A DNA stretch of 61,785 nt from Kineosporia sp. NBRC 101731 (GTDB lineage Bacteria; Actinomycetota; Actinomycetes; Actinomycetales; Kineosporiaceae). Each line of letters starts with the position of its first letter. Within the stretch, counting starts at the first letter, position 1. Positions 34,973-44,554 of this stretch are shown here, one piece after another. Both the position numbers and the translations under genes were made by a program. The notes beneath the pieces were generated by a model. The model did no database searches and was not told the DNA's origin. It was given only the letters and a program-made list of their open reading frames with translations. The DNA is taken from assembly GCF_030269305.1 (NCBI RefSeq), contig NZ_BSTC01000024.1:1-61785 (forward strand), written 5' to 3'.

Positions 34973-35902
34973 TCACCCCGCGTCGCGAAGCCGTTCCAGG
35001 GCCACGGCCAGATCGTCGGGGTACTCGCTCCCGTACTCGACCCACTCGCCGGTGCCCGGGTGGTCGAACCCCAGACGCACCGCGTGCAGCCACTGCCGGG
35101 TGAGCCCCAGCCGCGCGGACAGGGTCGGGTCGGCGCCGTACATCGAGTCGCCCACGCAGGGATGACGCAGGGCGGAGAAGTGCACGCGGATCTGGTGCGT
35201 GCGCCCCGTCTCCAGGTGCACCTCCACCAGCGACGCGGCCCGGAAGGCCTCCACCACCTCGTAGTGGGTGACGCTGGCCTTGCCCCCGGTCACGACCGCC
35301 CATCGGTAGTCGTGCGTGGGGTGACGGCCGATCGGGGCGTCGATGGTGCCTCGCAGCGGATCGGGATGGCCCTGCACGACCGCGTTGTAGGTCTTCTCCA
35401 CGGTGCGGTCGCGGAACGCCTGCTTCAGCACCGAGTAGGCGTGCTCGCTCTTCGCCACGACCATCAGGCCGCTCGTGCCCGCGTCGAGGCGGTGCACGAT
35501 GCCCTGCCGCTCGGGGGCCCCCGAGGTGGCGATCGAGTACCCGGCCGCAGCCAGGCCCTGGGTCACCGTCGGGCCGGTCCAGCCCGGGCTGGAGTGCGCG
35601 GCCACACCCACCGGCTTGTCGATGACCACCAGGTCGTCGTCGTCGTGAACGATCCGCATGCCCTCGACCGGCTCCGGCGGGGCGGCGTCGGCCGGATCGG
35701 CGCCGGGCAGGGTGATCTCCAGCCAGGCCCCGGCCCTCAGCCGTTCGGACTTGCCGGCCGGTGAGCCGTCGAGCAGCACCGCGCCGTCTCCGGCGAGGTC
35801 GGCGACCGCATTGCGGGACAGGCCGAAGAGACGGGACAGGCCGGCGTCGAGCCGCTCCCCCGCCAGGCCGTCGGGCACGGGCATGGAACGGACGTCAGGC
35901 AT
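34973..35902 (-). CDS. RluA-family pseudouridine synthase (RluD-like)
   Basis: A 309-residue RNA pseudouridine synthase. An N-terminal S4 RNA-binding domain ([21 protein letters not shown]) is followed by the catalytic domain with the Asp nucleophile in [15 protein letters not shown]. The C-terminal [13 protein letters not shown] is diagnostic. It probably modifies 23S rRNA, by analogy with RluD. The start overlaps the lspA end by 8 nt, a common lspA-rluD pairing. Confidence 0.95.
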   Translation of the reverse strand: MPDVRSMPVPDGLAGERLDAGLSRLFGLSRNAVADLAGDGAVLLDGSPAGKSERLRAGAWLEITLPGADPADAAPPEPVEGMRIVHDDDDLVVIDKPVGVAAHSSPGWTGPTVTQGLAAAGYSIATSGAPERQGIVHRLDAGTSGLMVVAKSEHAYSVLKQAFRDRTVEKTYNAVVQGHPDPLRGTIDAPIGRHPTHDYRWAVVTGGKASVTHYEVVEAFRAASLVEVHLETGRTHQIRVHFSALRHPCVGDSMYGADPTLSARLGLTRQWLHAVRLGFDHPGTGEWVEYGSEYPDDLAVALERLRDAG

Positions 35903-36494
35903 TCTCGGGCTTCTCCGCAGTCTTCTCCGCCGTCTTCTCCGAGCTCACGCGCCGGCCGTCGATCCCGATGCCGATGATGCTCAGCACCGCGATGAGTACG
36001 GCCGCGCAGGTGATGGAGCAGTCGGCCAGGTTGAAGATCGGCCAGTTCGGCAGTGCGAGGAAGTCCACGACGTGCCCGCGGAACACCCCGGGCGCACGGA
36101 ACACCCGGTCGGTCAGATTGCCGACGGCGCCGCCGAGCAGCAGACCGAGCGCCACGGCCCAGCCCCAGTGCCCGAGCGTGCGGGAGATCCGGATGATGAA
36201 CACGGCCACCGCGATGGCGACGACCGAGAAGATCCAGGTCGAGCCGGTGGCCAGGGAGAACGCGGCGCCGGGGTTGCGGATCAGGTAGAAGCCGAAGAGG
36301 TCACCGACCACGTCGACCCGGCCCTCGCCCGTCAGTTCCTTCACCGCGAGGTACTTGGTCAGCTGGTCCAGCCCCAGGACGACCAGGGCAATCAGTGGCA
36401 CGGCGGCGGCGTACGCCTTCTTACGCCGGGGTGCGGCACTCTCGGTGGGCCCAGGATCGACGGGTGATGTCGTGGGCGGGGTCGGCTCAGTCAT
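35895..36494 (-). CDS. lspA: lipoprotein signal peptidase
   Basis: An inner membrane aspartyl protease that removes signal peptides from prolipoproteins after lipidation. Of its 199 residues the core has four membrane helices. The catalytic Asp pair lies in [21 protein letters not shown] and [26 protein letters not shown] is also conserved. The C-terminal tail has a repeated Glu-Lys-Thr-Ala unit. It precedes the pseudouridine synthase gene. Confidence 0.96.
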   Translation of the reverse strand: MTEPTPPTTSPVDPGPTESAAPRRKKAYAAAVPLIALVVLGLDQLTKYLAVKELTGEGRVDVVGDLFGFYLIRNPGAAFSLATGSTWIFSVVAIAVAVFIIRISRTLGHWGWAVALGLLLGGAVGNLTDRVFRAPGVFRGHVVDFLALPNWPIFNLADCSITCAAVLIAVLSIIGIGIDGRRVSSEKTAEKTAEKPENA

Positions 36495-36575
36495 CGTTCC
36501 CCTAGGGTGCCATGCCGCGCCACGCCTTCACGCACCTGCTCTCCCCTGGCCGGCTACTGGCTGACTACCGGCTGG

Positions 36576-36953
36576 CTACCGGCGTTCCTGCCGCTGCTTG
36601 CACGTCACGCACAGGGCCGCCCGCGGGAAGGCCTCCAGCCGGGGCATGGCGATCGGCTCCCCGCAGCTCTCGCAGATGCCGTAGGTGCCCGCGTCGATCC
36701 GGTCGATGGCCTCCTGGGTGGCCAGGATCGCCTCGCTCACCCGGGTCAGCAGCGCCTGCTCGTGCTCCCGGCCGAAGGTCTTGCCGCTGGAGTCGGCCGG
36801 GTCGTCGCCGGAGCCGGCCTGGCTGTCGCGGATCACGTCGGCCAGCCCGTCGAGCACGACCTGGTGCTCGTTCTGGAGCTGGATCAGTTCGGCGGCCAGC
36901 TCCTCGCGGATACCGGCGAACGAGGTGGTGGTCATGCGCTCGGCACCGGGCAC
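36576..36953 (-). CDS. TraR/DksA-type zinc-finger protein
   Basis: A protein of about 125 residues with a helical coiled-coil middle (ELAAELIQLQNEHQVVLDGLADV) and a C-terminal four-cysteine zinc finger, CESCGEPIAMPRLEAFP then CVTCKQ. DksA relatives bind the RNA polymerase secondary channel; here the coiled-coil tip lacks a clear DxxDxA motif, so a ppGpp cofactor role is uncertain. GTG at 36953 is preferred because AAAGGA lies upstream; ATG at 36935 is an alternative. Confidence 0.9.
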   Translation of the reverse strand: MPGAERMTTTSFAGIREELAAELIQLQNEHQVVLDGLADVIRDSQAGSGDDPADSSGKTFGREHEQALLTRVSEAILATQEAIDRIDAGTYGICESCGEPIAMPRLEAFPRAALCVTCKQRQERR

Positions 36954-37121
36954 GGGAGCGTCCTTTCCTGGGGCGGTCCTACGGCAAGGGGGCGGTCCTA
37001 CCGGCAAACGCGAGCGGCGCCGGGCATGCGTGGGAAGCATGGGCCGGCACCGCTCGCCAAAACGGCTCTGGCGGATTCAGACCAAGTCTGAACCCGCCGG
37101 GCCGTACTCGCTAGGGCTGTG

Positions 37122-37889
37122 TCAGTTCTGTCCGCCGAAGGGGTACTGCGCCGGCGCGTCGGAACCCGAGTCCGAGTACCCACCACGGGTCGGGAGCGGC
37201 GCGCCGTAGGGCGCGGCACCGACACCGGCGGGCTGGGACTGCGGCTGCTGCGGGCCACGGGTGGGCACGACGGCGGCCTTCGACTCCAGCTCACGGAGCT
37301 GGCCTTCCAGGTACGACTTGAGCCGGCTGCGGTACTCACGCTCGAAGGCACGCAGCTCATCGATCTTGCGCTCGAGCAGCGAACGCTCCTGCTCCAGGGA
37401 GCCGAGAGTCTGGCGCTGCTTCTCCTCGGCCTCACGGATCAGGCGGTTGGAGTGCTCGCGAGCCTCACCGACGATGCGGTCGCGGGTCTGCTCACCGTTG
37501 CGCACGTATTCGTCGTGGAGCTTCTGGGCGAGGGCCAGCATGCCGGCGGCAGCCTCGGGCCCCTGCGACTGGGCCTCCATCACGGCCGGGACCCGGACCG
37601 GCTCCGGCGCGACGGCAGCCACGGGCTGCGGCGCGGGCGGCGGCGTCGGCATCGGGGCGGGAGCCGGCTCCGGAGCGGACTCGCGGGCCACATTGGCGCG
37701 AGACAGTTCCCCGACGCGTCGCTCACACGAGCTCAGCTTTCCGCGCAGCTCCTCGTTCTCCTCGCCCAGGCGGCGAAGCTCGTTGACGACCTCGTCCAGG
37801 AAGTCGTCGACCTCGTCCTGGTCGTAGCCTTCGCGGAACTTGGTCGCCTGGAAGCGCTTATTAACAACGTCTTCGGGCGTCAACGCCAT
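37122..37889 (-). CDS. divIVA: DivIVA/Wag31 polar growth protein
   Basis: A coiled-coil scaffold that marks negatively curved membrane at poles and septa and, in actinobacteria, directs polar cell wall growth. The 255-residue protein begins MALTPEDVVNKRFQATKFREGYDQDEVDDFLDEV, the membrane-binding domain, then a coiled coil, a Pro/Ala-rich linker (about residues 70-110), and a second coiled coil (residues 115-215). The tail is Gly/Pro/Gln-rich. It belongs to the ftsZ-side cluster with yggT and sepF. Confidence 0.96.
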   Translation of the reverse strand: MALTPEDVVNKRFQATKFREGYDQDEVDDFLDEVVNELRRLGEENEELRGKLSSCERRVGELSRANVARESAPEPAPAPMPTPPPAPQPVAAVAPEPVRVPAVMEAQSQGPEAAAGMLALAQKLHDEYVRNGEQTRDRIVGEAREHSNRLIREAEEKQRQTLGSLEQERSLLERKIDELRAFEREYRSRLKSYLEGQLRELESKAAVVPTRGPQQPQSQPAGVGAAPYGAPLPTRGGYSDSGSDAPAQYPFGGQN

Positions 37890-38052
37890 CTGGTCACCTC
37901 GCGTTGGTCACTCATTCGGAAGTGCGGAGCCGCTGCTACGCCACCGTACCGGAACCAGACGCTACACAAGCCTGGCCCGGATCACCACTTCCGGAGCAAC
38001 GGACGGTCATGTTTCGCACACAATCTGTCACCTGAACGTGCGTCGCCGAAGA

Positions 38053-38385
38053 TCAGCGGGCTGCGTTCAGCACCTGCATCAAGATGCTCACTATGAGGAA
38101 CAACACGATGAAGGCAAGGTCTAGCTGAACCGCGCCGATACGGAGAGGTGGTAGAAGGCGACGCAGCGCCTTCAGCGGCGGATCGGTTCCCGAGTAGATC
38201 CCCTCGGCGATCACCAGCACCACGCCGCGCGGGCGCCAGTCCCGGGCGAAGACCTGGATCCAATCGATCACCAGTCGGCCGATCAGGAGGATGAAGAACA
38301 GGAAGACGACGTAGTAGAGCAGGTTGGCGATCAGGTTCACGGCGGTTGTGGCTCCGCTTGCACTCAGTGGTGGACCGGGAGGCAC
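38053..38385 (-). CDS. YggT-family membrane protein
   Basis: A 110-residue inner membrane protein with two helices, LLYYVVFLFFILLIGRLVIDWI and DLAFIVLFLIVSILMQVL, separated by a conserved loop containing the IYSGTDPPLKALRRLLPPLRIG motif. YggT/Ycf19 proteins lie next to sepF and divIVA in many Gram-positive bacteria and are linked to cell shape and division. GTG at 38385 is used; GTG at 38340 is an alternative. Confidence 0.92.
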   Translation of the reverse strand: MPPGPPLSASGATTAVNLIANLLYYVVFLFFILLIGRLVIDWIQVFARDWRPRGVVLVIAEGIYSGTDPPLKALRRLLPPLRIGAVQLDLAFIVLFLIVSILMQVLNAAR

Positions 38386-38858
38386 CTGACCTGCCCGATG
38401 TGCTGCCGGCGATCGCCACCGGAATGGCGATCACAACCGTCAACGGGAGGTCAAGCCTGCCCGAGACGGAGGAGCTGCGTCGAACTTCGTTCACCGTAGC
38501 GAACCGGACATGGCCAGATGGCGTCCGGATCGCTTAGGATCACTGATGTTTCCCGCGGGGTCGGCCGGATCGGCCACCCCCGGTCGGGATTCCATCGTCC
38601 TTCGCATCAGCCGGTACAACGTGCCGGCTCGCCGTCCGGTGCCCACCCTCGCCCGGACGGCTCTGTCCGGCCACCCCACCGGTAGAGGTCCCGTTCATCG
38701 GCCGGGCCGACAAACTCTGCCCTTCCGGGCAGCGCGCAGCGCTGCACCGGTGCACAGTCATGCCCGCGGGCAGGTCGTGGGCATGCAGAAAAGAACCGTC
38801 CGCACATGGTGCGACGGGAGTGCAGATCGGACCCGCGGACGCGGGCTTCTTCAGACCG
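38386..38858. other. intergenic region between sepF and yggT
   Basis: About 470 nt without a convincing gene. It has several inverted repeats: CATGCCC/GGGCATG (38759-38765 and 38779-38785), the palindrome TGCACCGGTGCA (38743-38754), CCGGAC/GTCCGG (about 38503-38527), and CCCGC/GCGGG (38832-38845) just after the sepF stop, which might end sepF transcription. A yggT promoter must lie here but was not clear. Confidence 0.45.
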
Positions 38859-39356
38859 TCAGGACTGGTTGAAGAAGGCCGCGCGATCGGGAGCCCGGGT
38901 CTTCTCCGGAGTTGCCACCTCGACGTTGGCCGGCGACAGCAGGAAGACCTTGCCCGTCACCTTCTCGATCGAGCCGTGCAGACCGAAGACGAGCCCGGCG
39001 GAGAAGTCGACCAGACGCTTGGCGTCCGAGTCGTCCATGTCCGTCAGGTTCATGATCACCGGCGTACCCGAGCGGAAGCTCTCGCCGATGGTCTTGGCCT
39101 CGTTGTAGGTCCGGGGATGGATCGTCGTGATCCGGTGGATCTCGGCGGACGGGTGGGCAACCACCCGAGCCATCTGCCCCTGACCCTGCGCGCGACCGAT
39201 CGGCGTGACCGCCGCCCGACGGGGCTCTTCACGTTCTTCTTCGTCATCCACGACCGGATCGAAGTCCTCGTCCTCGTACTCGTCGTACGCCGAGTAGCGG
39301 TCGTCGTCCTCGGCAAGGCCCAGGTACACCATGGTCTTGCGCAGTGCGCCGCTCAT
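38859..39356 (-). CDS. sepF: cell division protein SepF
   Basis: A membrane anchor for FtsZ. The 165-residue protein has an N-terminal amphipathic segment ([14 protein letters not shown]), an acidic Asp/Glu/Tyr linker (residues 20-60) and the C-terminal FtsZ-binding dimer domain ([49 protein letters not shown]). ATG at 39356 is chosen because GGAGG lies 5 nt before it. Confidence 0.96.
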   Translation of the reverse strand: MSGALRKTMVYLGLAEDDDRYSAYDEYEDEDFDPVVDDEEEREEPRRAAVTPIGRAQGQGQMARVVAHPSAEIHRITTIHPRTYNEAKTIGESFRSGTPVIMNLTDMDDSDAKRLVDFSAGLVFGLHGSIEKVTGKVFLLSPANVEVATPEKTRAPDRAAFFNQS

Positions 39357-39392
39357 CGAAACCTCCGCATGTTCGCTCACCCTGCGACGAAG

Positions 39393-40085
39393 CTACCCGA
39401 GCGGCGGCCTCTGACCGAGGACCGCGCTTCCGACACGCAGGTGGGTTGCTCCGTGACGCAGTGCTTGCATGAAATCGCCGCTCATGCCACCCGAGATGTG
39501 AACTGCCTCGGGGTGCTGCTTCCTTAGATGCGCGGAGGCGTCGAAAAGATTTGAAAAAGCGCGATTTGGGTCCCACGTCACAGGGGACACCGCCATCAGG
39601 CCCGCGAGCTGCAGGTTCTCCGACGCTGCGATGGTGTCGGCGAGGGCCGGGACATCCTGCGCGAGCGCGCCGCCACGGGAAGAATCACCGTCGAGGCTGA
39701 TCTGGAGGAAGCAACGCACCGTGCGCCCGGCCTCGGCCGCCCCGCGCTGCAGGCCGGAAACCAGGCCCGGGCGGTCGACGGAGTGTACGGAGTGTGCATA
39801 GCGGGCGACGTGCTTGGCCTTGTTGCTCTGCAGGCGGCCGATGAAGTGCCAGTCCAGATCCAGATCGGCAGACTCCTCGACCTTGGTGGAAGCCTCCTGG
39901 TCGCGGCTCTCGCCGACCTCGCGGACGCCCAGCCCGGCCAGCAATCTGATGTCACTGGCCGGGTAGGTCTTGGTGACGACGACGAGCGTTGCCTCCGCCG
40001 GGTCCCGCCCGGCCTCCGCACACGCCATCGCCACCTGCGACCGGACCCGTTCCAGGCCCGCCGCCAGTTCTTCCTGCCGTTCCAC
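39393..40085 (-). CDS. YggS-family pyridoxal phosphate homeostasis protein
   Basis: A PLP-binding fold III protein (230 residues) that buffers PLP and amino acid pools. The PLP lysine is in LVVVTKTYP; GESRDQEASTK (in place of the usual GENRVQE), WHFIGRLQSNKAK and the SxGMSxD-type block SGGMSGDFMQAL are typical. GTG at 40085 has AAGGAG 5 nt upstream; TTG at 40088 is possible. It directly follows ftsZ, where most relatives have pgeF in between. Confidence 0.94.
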   Translation of the reverse strand: MERQEELAAGLERVRSQVAMACAEAGRDPAEATLVVVTKTYPASDIRLLAGLGVREVGESRDQEASTKVEESADLDLDWHFIGRLQSNKAKHVARYAHSVHSVDRPGLVSGLQRGAAEAGRTVRCFLQISLDGDSSRGGALAQDVPALADTIAASENLQLAGLMAVSPVTWDPNRAFSNLFDASAHLRKQHPEAVHISGGMSGDFMQALRHGATHLRVGSAVLGQRPPLG

Positions 40086-40090
40086 CAAGT

Positions 40091-40105
40091 CTCCTTAGAA
40101 AGGAG
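40091..40105 (-). promoter_or_regulatory. hairpin enclosing the yggS ribosome-binding site
   Basis: CTCCTT-TCT-AAGGAG (minus strand) is a perfect 6-bp stem whose 3' arm is the Shine-Dalgarno sequence of yggS. It starts 8 nt after the ftsZ stop. Folding could limit yggS translation unless ribosomes arrive from ftsZ. Confidence 0.45.
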
Positions 40106-40112
40106 GAGGACG

Positions 40113-41561
40113 TTACTTGAGGAAGTCGGGCACGTCGAGGTCGTCGTCGTCCAGAACGATCGGGCGCGGGGTGCGCGCCCGTGCGTCGGTCACCTCGATG
40201 ACCCGCGGCGGCTCGGGCTGGGTCGGCTGCTCACCGGTCTGCGCCTCGAACTCCGACTCCGGCGGGTTCAGCGGGGTCGGCTGGGTGTAACCGTTGGCCG
40301 GCGCGTAACCGTTGGTGTTCTGCTGGCCCCCGATCTGCGCGGGCACCGGCTGCTGCTGCGGCACCTGCGAAATCTGGGGGATCTGGCCGGTCGGGTGCTG
40401 ACCGTGCAGACCCGGCTGACTCTGCGGCGGGCTCGGGTTGAACTGGATCCCCGAGGCTGACTGCGGCTGCGCGTGGGCCGGACGCTGCTGGCCGGCCTGG
40501 TTCGGCTGACCCCCCTGACCGGACTGACCGGACTGACCCGACTGCGCGGACGACGGCAGCTGTTGCCGTCCGCTGACCTGGCCCAGTGCGTTCTCGTCGC
40601 GTCGTTTCGTCGGGGTGCCCCCGTCGAAACCAGCCGCGATCACCGTGACCCGTACCTCGTCACCGAGGGCGTCGTCGATGACCGCACCGAAGATGATGTT
40701 GGCCTCCGGGTGCGCGGCCTCCTGCACCAGCCGGGCTGCCTCGTTGATCTCGAAGAGGCCCAGGTCGGAACCACCCTGGATGGAGAGCAGCACCCCGTGG
40801 GCGCCGTCGACGCTGGCCTCGAGCAGCGGCGAGGAGATCGCGGTCTCGGCGGCCTGGATCGCGCGGTCCTCACCACGGGCCGAGCCGATACCCATCAGCG
40901 CGCTGCCGGCGCCCTGCATCACCGACTTCACGTCGGCGAAGTCGAGGTTGATCAGACCCGGTGTGGTGATCAGGTCGGTGATGCCCTGCACACCGGAGAG
41001 GAGCACCTGGTCGGCCGACCGGAAGGCGTCGAGCACGCTGACGTGGCGATCGCTGATCGACAGCAGCCGGTCGTTCGGGATGGTGATGAGGGTGTCCACC
41101 TCCTCGCGCAGGGAGGTGATGCCCGAGTCGGCCTGCGTCGAGCGACGCCGGCCCTCGAAGGTGAAGGGGCGCGTCACGACACCGATGGTCAGGGCGCCGA
41201 GGGAACGGGCGATCCGGGCGACCACGGGCGCGCCACCGGTACCGGTGCCACCACCCTCACCGGCGGTCACGAAGACCATGTCGGCGCCCTTGATCACTTC
41301 TTCGATCTCTTCGGCGTGGTCCTCGGCGGCCTTGCGGCCGACCTCCGGATCGGCGCCGGCCCCCAGGCCACGGGTGAGTTCGCGACCGACGTCGAGTTTG
41401 ACGTCGGCGTCGCTCATCAGCAGCGCCTGCGCATCGGTATTGATCGCGATGAACTCGACGCCCTTGAGTCCGACCTCGATCATCCGGTTGACTGCGTTGA
41501 CGCCGCCGCCACCGATACCTACAACCTTGATGACCGCGAGGTAGTTCTGCGGAGCTGCCAC
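40113..41561 (-). CDS. ftsZ: cell division protein FtsZ
   Basis: The tubulin-like GTPase that forms the division ring. The 482-residue protein has the nucleotide-binding [16 protein letters not shown], the GTP signature [10 protein letters not shown], and T7 loop [12 protein letters not shown] long Gln/Pro/Gly linker (about residues 325-465) with Ser-Gly-Gln repeats leads to the C-terminal peptide [12 protein letters not shown], the docking site for SepF and other partners. The linker is longer than in E. coli. Confidence 0.97.
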   Translation of the reverse strand: MAAPQNYLAVIKVVGIGGGGVNAVNRMIEVGLKGVEFIAINTDAQALLMSDADVKLDVGRELTRGLGAGADPEVGRKAAEDHAEEIEEVIKGADMVFVTAGEGGGTGTGGAPVVARIARSLGALTIGVVTRPFTFEGRRRSTQADSGITSLREEVDTLITIPNDRLLSISDRHVSVLDAFRSADQVLLSGVQGITDLITTPGLINLDFADVKSVMQGAGSALMGIGSARGEDRAIQAAETAISSPLLEASVDGAHGVLLSIQGGSDLGLFEINEAARLVQEAAHPEANIIFGAVIDDALGDEVRVTVIAAGFDGGTPTKRRDENALGQVSGRQQLPSSAQSGQSGQSGQGGQPNQAGQQRPAHAQPQSASGIQFNPSPPQSQPGLHGQHPTGQIPQISQVPQQQPVPAQIGGQQNTNGYAPANGYTQPTPLNPPESEFEAQTGEQPTQPEPPRVIEVTDARARTPRPIVLDDDDLDVPDFLK

Positions 41562-41597
41562 GTCGGGGTGCCTCTCGCTCGCCGGATCCTTAGACCC

Positions 41598-41643
41598 TAA
41601 CCCTCAACTGGAGGGTTATAGTTATGTCAGCCTGTACTGATAA
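41598..41643 (-). promoter_or_regulatory. ftsZ promoter region with inverted repeat
   Basis: TAACCCTC (41598-41605) and GAGGGTTA (41611-41618) form an 8-bp inverted repeat, a feature also seen before ftsZ in streptomycetes. A candidate promoter is TTATCA (41638-41643), 17 nt, TATAAC (41615-41620) on the minus strand, so the repeat overlaps the -10. ftsZ is thus probably transcribed separately as well as from upstream. Confidence 0.5.
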
Positions 41644-41786
41644 GCGAACGTAGGTGCCCACCCGAGGCCTTTCAACGACCTCGGCGGTGTGTCGCACGGC
41701 CGTCTCGATCAGCGTGTTCGATCAGGCCCCGATGTGGGGACCGTCACCCGCTGTCCGCCGGGCATTACGTCCCGCCCTCTTCTCAC

Positions 41787-42971
41787 CTACGACGCGGTGG
41801 AGGGCATCTCCGGGGCCCGCACGTCATAGGTCTTCGCCTTCTGCCGGAGCAGCGCGGTCAGGACCTTCGCCTTCTTCCCGCCCTGCTCCGCATCGCCCCA
41901 CTGCACGAGCACCGTGCGTTCTTTCGCACCCTCGACCGGTGCCGACAGCCTCAGCCAGATCCCGTCCGGCGAACGGGTGCCGATCGCCTTCAGACGTGAG
42001 CTCAGGTTGCCGGGCAGACCGTTCAGCACGGCCAGGGTGCCACGCAGGTTGGCCACGCTCTGCCTCTCCCCCAGCGCGACCTCGATCCGGGGCAGTCCGG
42101 CCGGGGTGCTCGGGGCCGGGACCGTCTCGATGACCACGCCCTCGTCGTCCACCAGTTGCATCATCTGCAGGGGGTCCGAGGTCTGGGCGTTCTCGTTGTT
42201 GCTGTTGGCTGCCACCTGGCTCGAGGGCAGGGCGGCCACCGGCTCGCGCTCGGTCACCTCGACCTTGAGCGTGCCCGGCCACGAACGGCTGACCTCGACG
42301 CTCTTCACCAGGCGGAGCTTGCTCAGCTGCGCCGTGATGTCGGAGGTGCGCGTGAGCAGCATGGAGTGACCGATCTCGGTGTCGGTGGTGTCGCGCACCG
42401 TCGACTCGGGCACCCGGTCGAGACCGGACACGGTCACCCGGTTCACCCGGGCCCACGGCGAGAGCACGGCCAGCCAGCTACCACCGCCGAGCACCATCAC
42501 CGTGAACAGGCCGACCAGCACCTGACGACGGCGCCGGGCCCGGGCCCGGGCGGCGAACCGCTGCGCGGACGTCTGCGAGACCACGGGGCGCACGTTCTGC
42601 GGCAGCAACCCGGTCGAACGGCTCGCCGAGAGCGGGCGGGTGTGTGAGGGAGGCTTCTTCCGGGCGACCGGCTTCTTCGCGACGGGCTTCTTCGCGACCG
42701 GCCTCCCGGCCGCCTGCTTCTTGGCGACCTGCTTCTTGGCGACCTGCTTCTTGGCGACCGGTTGCTTCGCCACGATCTTCTTCACCGGCGGCTTCTTCGC
42801 CGCCGGCCGGGGAGTCGGTTTCGGGGCGGGCCGGGGTGCCTTCGCCGGCGGTTTCGGGGTCGCCTTGCCCGAGGACGCCGACGGGCCCGGCTTACGCCGG
42901 GGCGCCGGGTTCCGGGCGGCGGGGGCCCGGGCCGGGCGACGGCCCGGCCCGCTCGACGAGGGCGGCGTCAT
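41787..42971 (-). CDS. ftsQ: cell division protein FtsQ with basic N-terminal extension
   Basis: A bitopic divisome protein of 394 residues. One membrane helix (residues about 151-171) precedes the POTRA domain (WARVNRVTVSGLDRVPESTV) and the FtsQ/DivIB beta domain. The cytosolic N-terminus is unusual: about 150 residues rich in Lys, Pro and Ala, with repeats of Val-Ala-Lys-Lys-Gln encoded by 15-bp tandem units. The ATG overlaps the murC stop (ATGA). Confidence 0.93.
   Translation of the reverse strand: MTPPSSSGPGRRPARAPAARNPAPRRKPGPSASSGKATPKPPAKAPRPAPKPTPRPAAKKPPVKKIVAKQPVAKKQVAKKQVAKKQAAGRPVAKKPVAKKPVARKKPPSHTRPLSASRSTGLLPQNVRPVVSQTSAQRFAARARARRRRQVLVGLFTVMVLGGGSWLAVLSPWARVNRVTVSGLDRVPESTVRDTTDTEIGHSMLLTRTSDITAQLSKLRLVKSVEVSRSWPGTLKVEVTEREPVAALPSSQVAANSNNENAQTSDPLQMMQLVDDEGVVIETVPAPSTPAGLPRIEVALGERQSVANLRGTLAVLNGLPGNLSSRLKAIGTRSPDGIWLRLSAPVEGAKERTVLVQWGDAEQGGKKAKVLTALLRQKAKTYDVRAPEMPSTAS
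42714..42758. repeat. 15-bp tandem repeat in ftsQ
   Basis: CTGCTTCTTGGCGAC occurs in three perfect consecutive copies (42714-42728, 42729-42743, 42744-42758). Diverged copies flank both sides. On the coding strand they encode the Lys/Gln/Val/Ala repeats of the FtsQ cytosolic tail. Confidence 0.9.
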
Positions 42972-44554
42972 GCCGGCTGCTGGTCGCTGTCGTCGGCGGA
43001 GCGGCCCGAGCGCAGGGCATCCAGGATCGCCGGGCCCAGAACGGTGATGTCACCGGCGCCGAGAGTCATCACCAGGTCGCCCTTCCGGGCCCGTCGTAGC
43101 ACCTCGTCGACGGCGGCCGACGCGGTGGGCCGGTACGCGACCTGCGCCGGTGGCAGCCGGACCGCGTTCGCCACGAGCTCACCGGTGACGCCGGGCTCGG
43201 GATCCTCCCGGGCGGCGTACACGTCGAGCACGATCACCTCGTCGGCCAGCGACAGGGCGGCGCCGAAGTCCTCGGCGAAGATCCGGGTGCGGCTGAACAG
43301 GTGCGGCTGGAACACGGCCAGCACCCGGCCCTCGGTGACACTGCGGGCCGCCTTCAGCACCGCGCGCACCTCGGTCGGGTGGTGGGCGTAGTCGTCGACG
43401 ATGCGCACACCGTCGCAGGAACCCTTGTCCTCGAACCGGCGACGGGTGCCGCCGAAGCTGCGCACCGCCGTCAGGGCGGGGGCCCCGGACACCCCGAAGT
43501 GCCGGGCGACGCACCAGGCGGCGACGGCGTTCAGGGCGTTGTGCACGCCGGGCACGCGGAGGGTGACCGGGCCGATGCGGGTGCCGTCGGGCCGGGCCTC
43601 GATCGCGAAACTGACACCGTCGGGGGTGTCGTCGACGTCCACCAGGCGCACGTCGTTGTCATCGTCCAGGCCGTAGCGGCAGACCCGCACGGCGTGGGCC
43701 GCGAGTTTGTCCGAGACGTTCGCCAGGACCCGGCGCACACCCTCGTCGTCACCGCAGACCACGACCATGCCGCCGGGCTTGACCCGCTGGCAGAACTCGA
43801 CGAAGGCGGCCTCGACCGCCTCCGGGGTGCCGTAGTGGTCGAGGTGGTCGGGCTCCACGTTGGTGATGACCGCGACCTCAGGCCGGTAGAGCAGGAACGA
43901 GCCGTCCGACTCGTCCGCCTCGGCCACGAAGATGTCGCCGGCACCGTCGTGTGCGCCCTGGCCGCCCTCGGTCAGCTCGCCGCCGATCGCGAACGACGGG
44001 TCCAGGCCGCACTCGCGCAGCAGCACCGTGGTCATACCGGTGGTGGTGGTCTTGCCGTGGGTGCCGGCGATCGCCACCGGGCGGCGGCCGGTCATCAGCG
44101 CGGCCAGCGCCTCGGAGCGGTGCAGTACCCGCAGGTCCCGGGCCCGGGCCTCGACCAGCTCCGGGTTGTCCGGGCGCACGGCCGTGGAGATCACCACGGT
44201 GGCCCCGGCCGGCACCTGGTCGGCGCGGTGACCGATGAAGACGGCCGCGCCACCGGCCCGCAGGGCCGCCAGCACCGGGCTGTCCCGGCTGTCGCTGCCC
44301 GACACCACGACACCGCGCGCGAGCAGGAGCCGGGCGATGCCCGACATCCCCGCGCCGCCGATGCCGATCAGGTGCGCGGCCAGGATCGGGTCGTCCACCA
44401 AGGGAGCGCCGGAAGCACTGGTGACGGTGGCCTCGTTGGACAGCCGGCCACCGACCCGGGAGCCGGCCATGGTCGGCACGCTGGGGGTCGGGGAGCCACC
44501 GGGCTCGCCCTCCACCTGATCGTGTGAGTCGTGCGGTTCCGGGCTCTGACTCAT
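42968..44554 (-). CDS. murC: UDP-N-acetylmuramate--L-alanine ligase
   Basis: Adds L-alanine to UDP-MurNAc, the first amino acid of the peptidoglycan stem. The 528-residue protein has the UDP-binding HLIGIGGAGMSGIARLL, the ATP loop AIAGTHGKTTTTGM, and DDYAHHPTEVRAVL. An N-terminal stretch of about 55 residues before the core is low complexity. The frame is open far upstream, but ATG at 44554 overlaps the murG stop (ATGA). Confidence 0.96.
   Translation of the reverse strand: MSQSPEPHDSHDQVEGEPGGSPTPSVPTMAGSRVGGRLSNEATVTSASGAPLVDDPILAAHLIGIGGAGMSGIARLLLARGVVVSGSDSRDSPVLAALRAGGAAVFIGHRADQVPAGATVVISTAVRPDNPELVEARARDLRVLHRSEALAALMTGRRPVAIAGTHGKTTTTGMTTVLLRECGLDPSFAIGGELTEGGQGAHDGAGDIFVAEADESDGSFLLYRPEVAVITNVEPDHLDHYGTPEAVEAAFVEFCQRVKPGGMVVVCGDDEGVRRVLANVSDKLAAHAVRVCRYGLDDDNDVRLVDVDDTPDGVSFAIEARPDGTRIGPVTLRVPGVHNALNAVAAWCVARHFGVSGAPALTAVRSFGGTRRRFEDKGSCDGVRIVDDYAHHPTEVRAVLKAARSVTEGRVLAVFQPHLFSRTRIFAEDFGAALSLADEVIVLDVYAAREDPEPGVTGELVANAVRLPPAQVAYRPTASAAVDEVLRRARKGDLVMTLGAGDITVLGPAILDALRSGRSADDSDQQPA

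Noticed and set aside
42661-42790. Tandem repeats in ftsQ as a CRISPR array
   Set aside because: The units are 15 bp without spacers and keep the reading frame; they are coding repeats.
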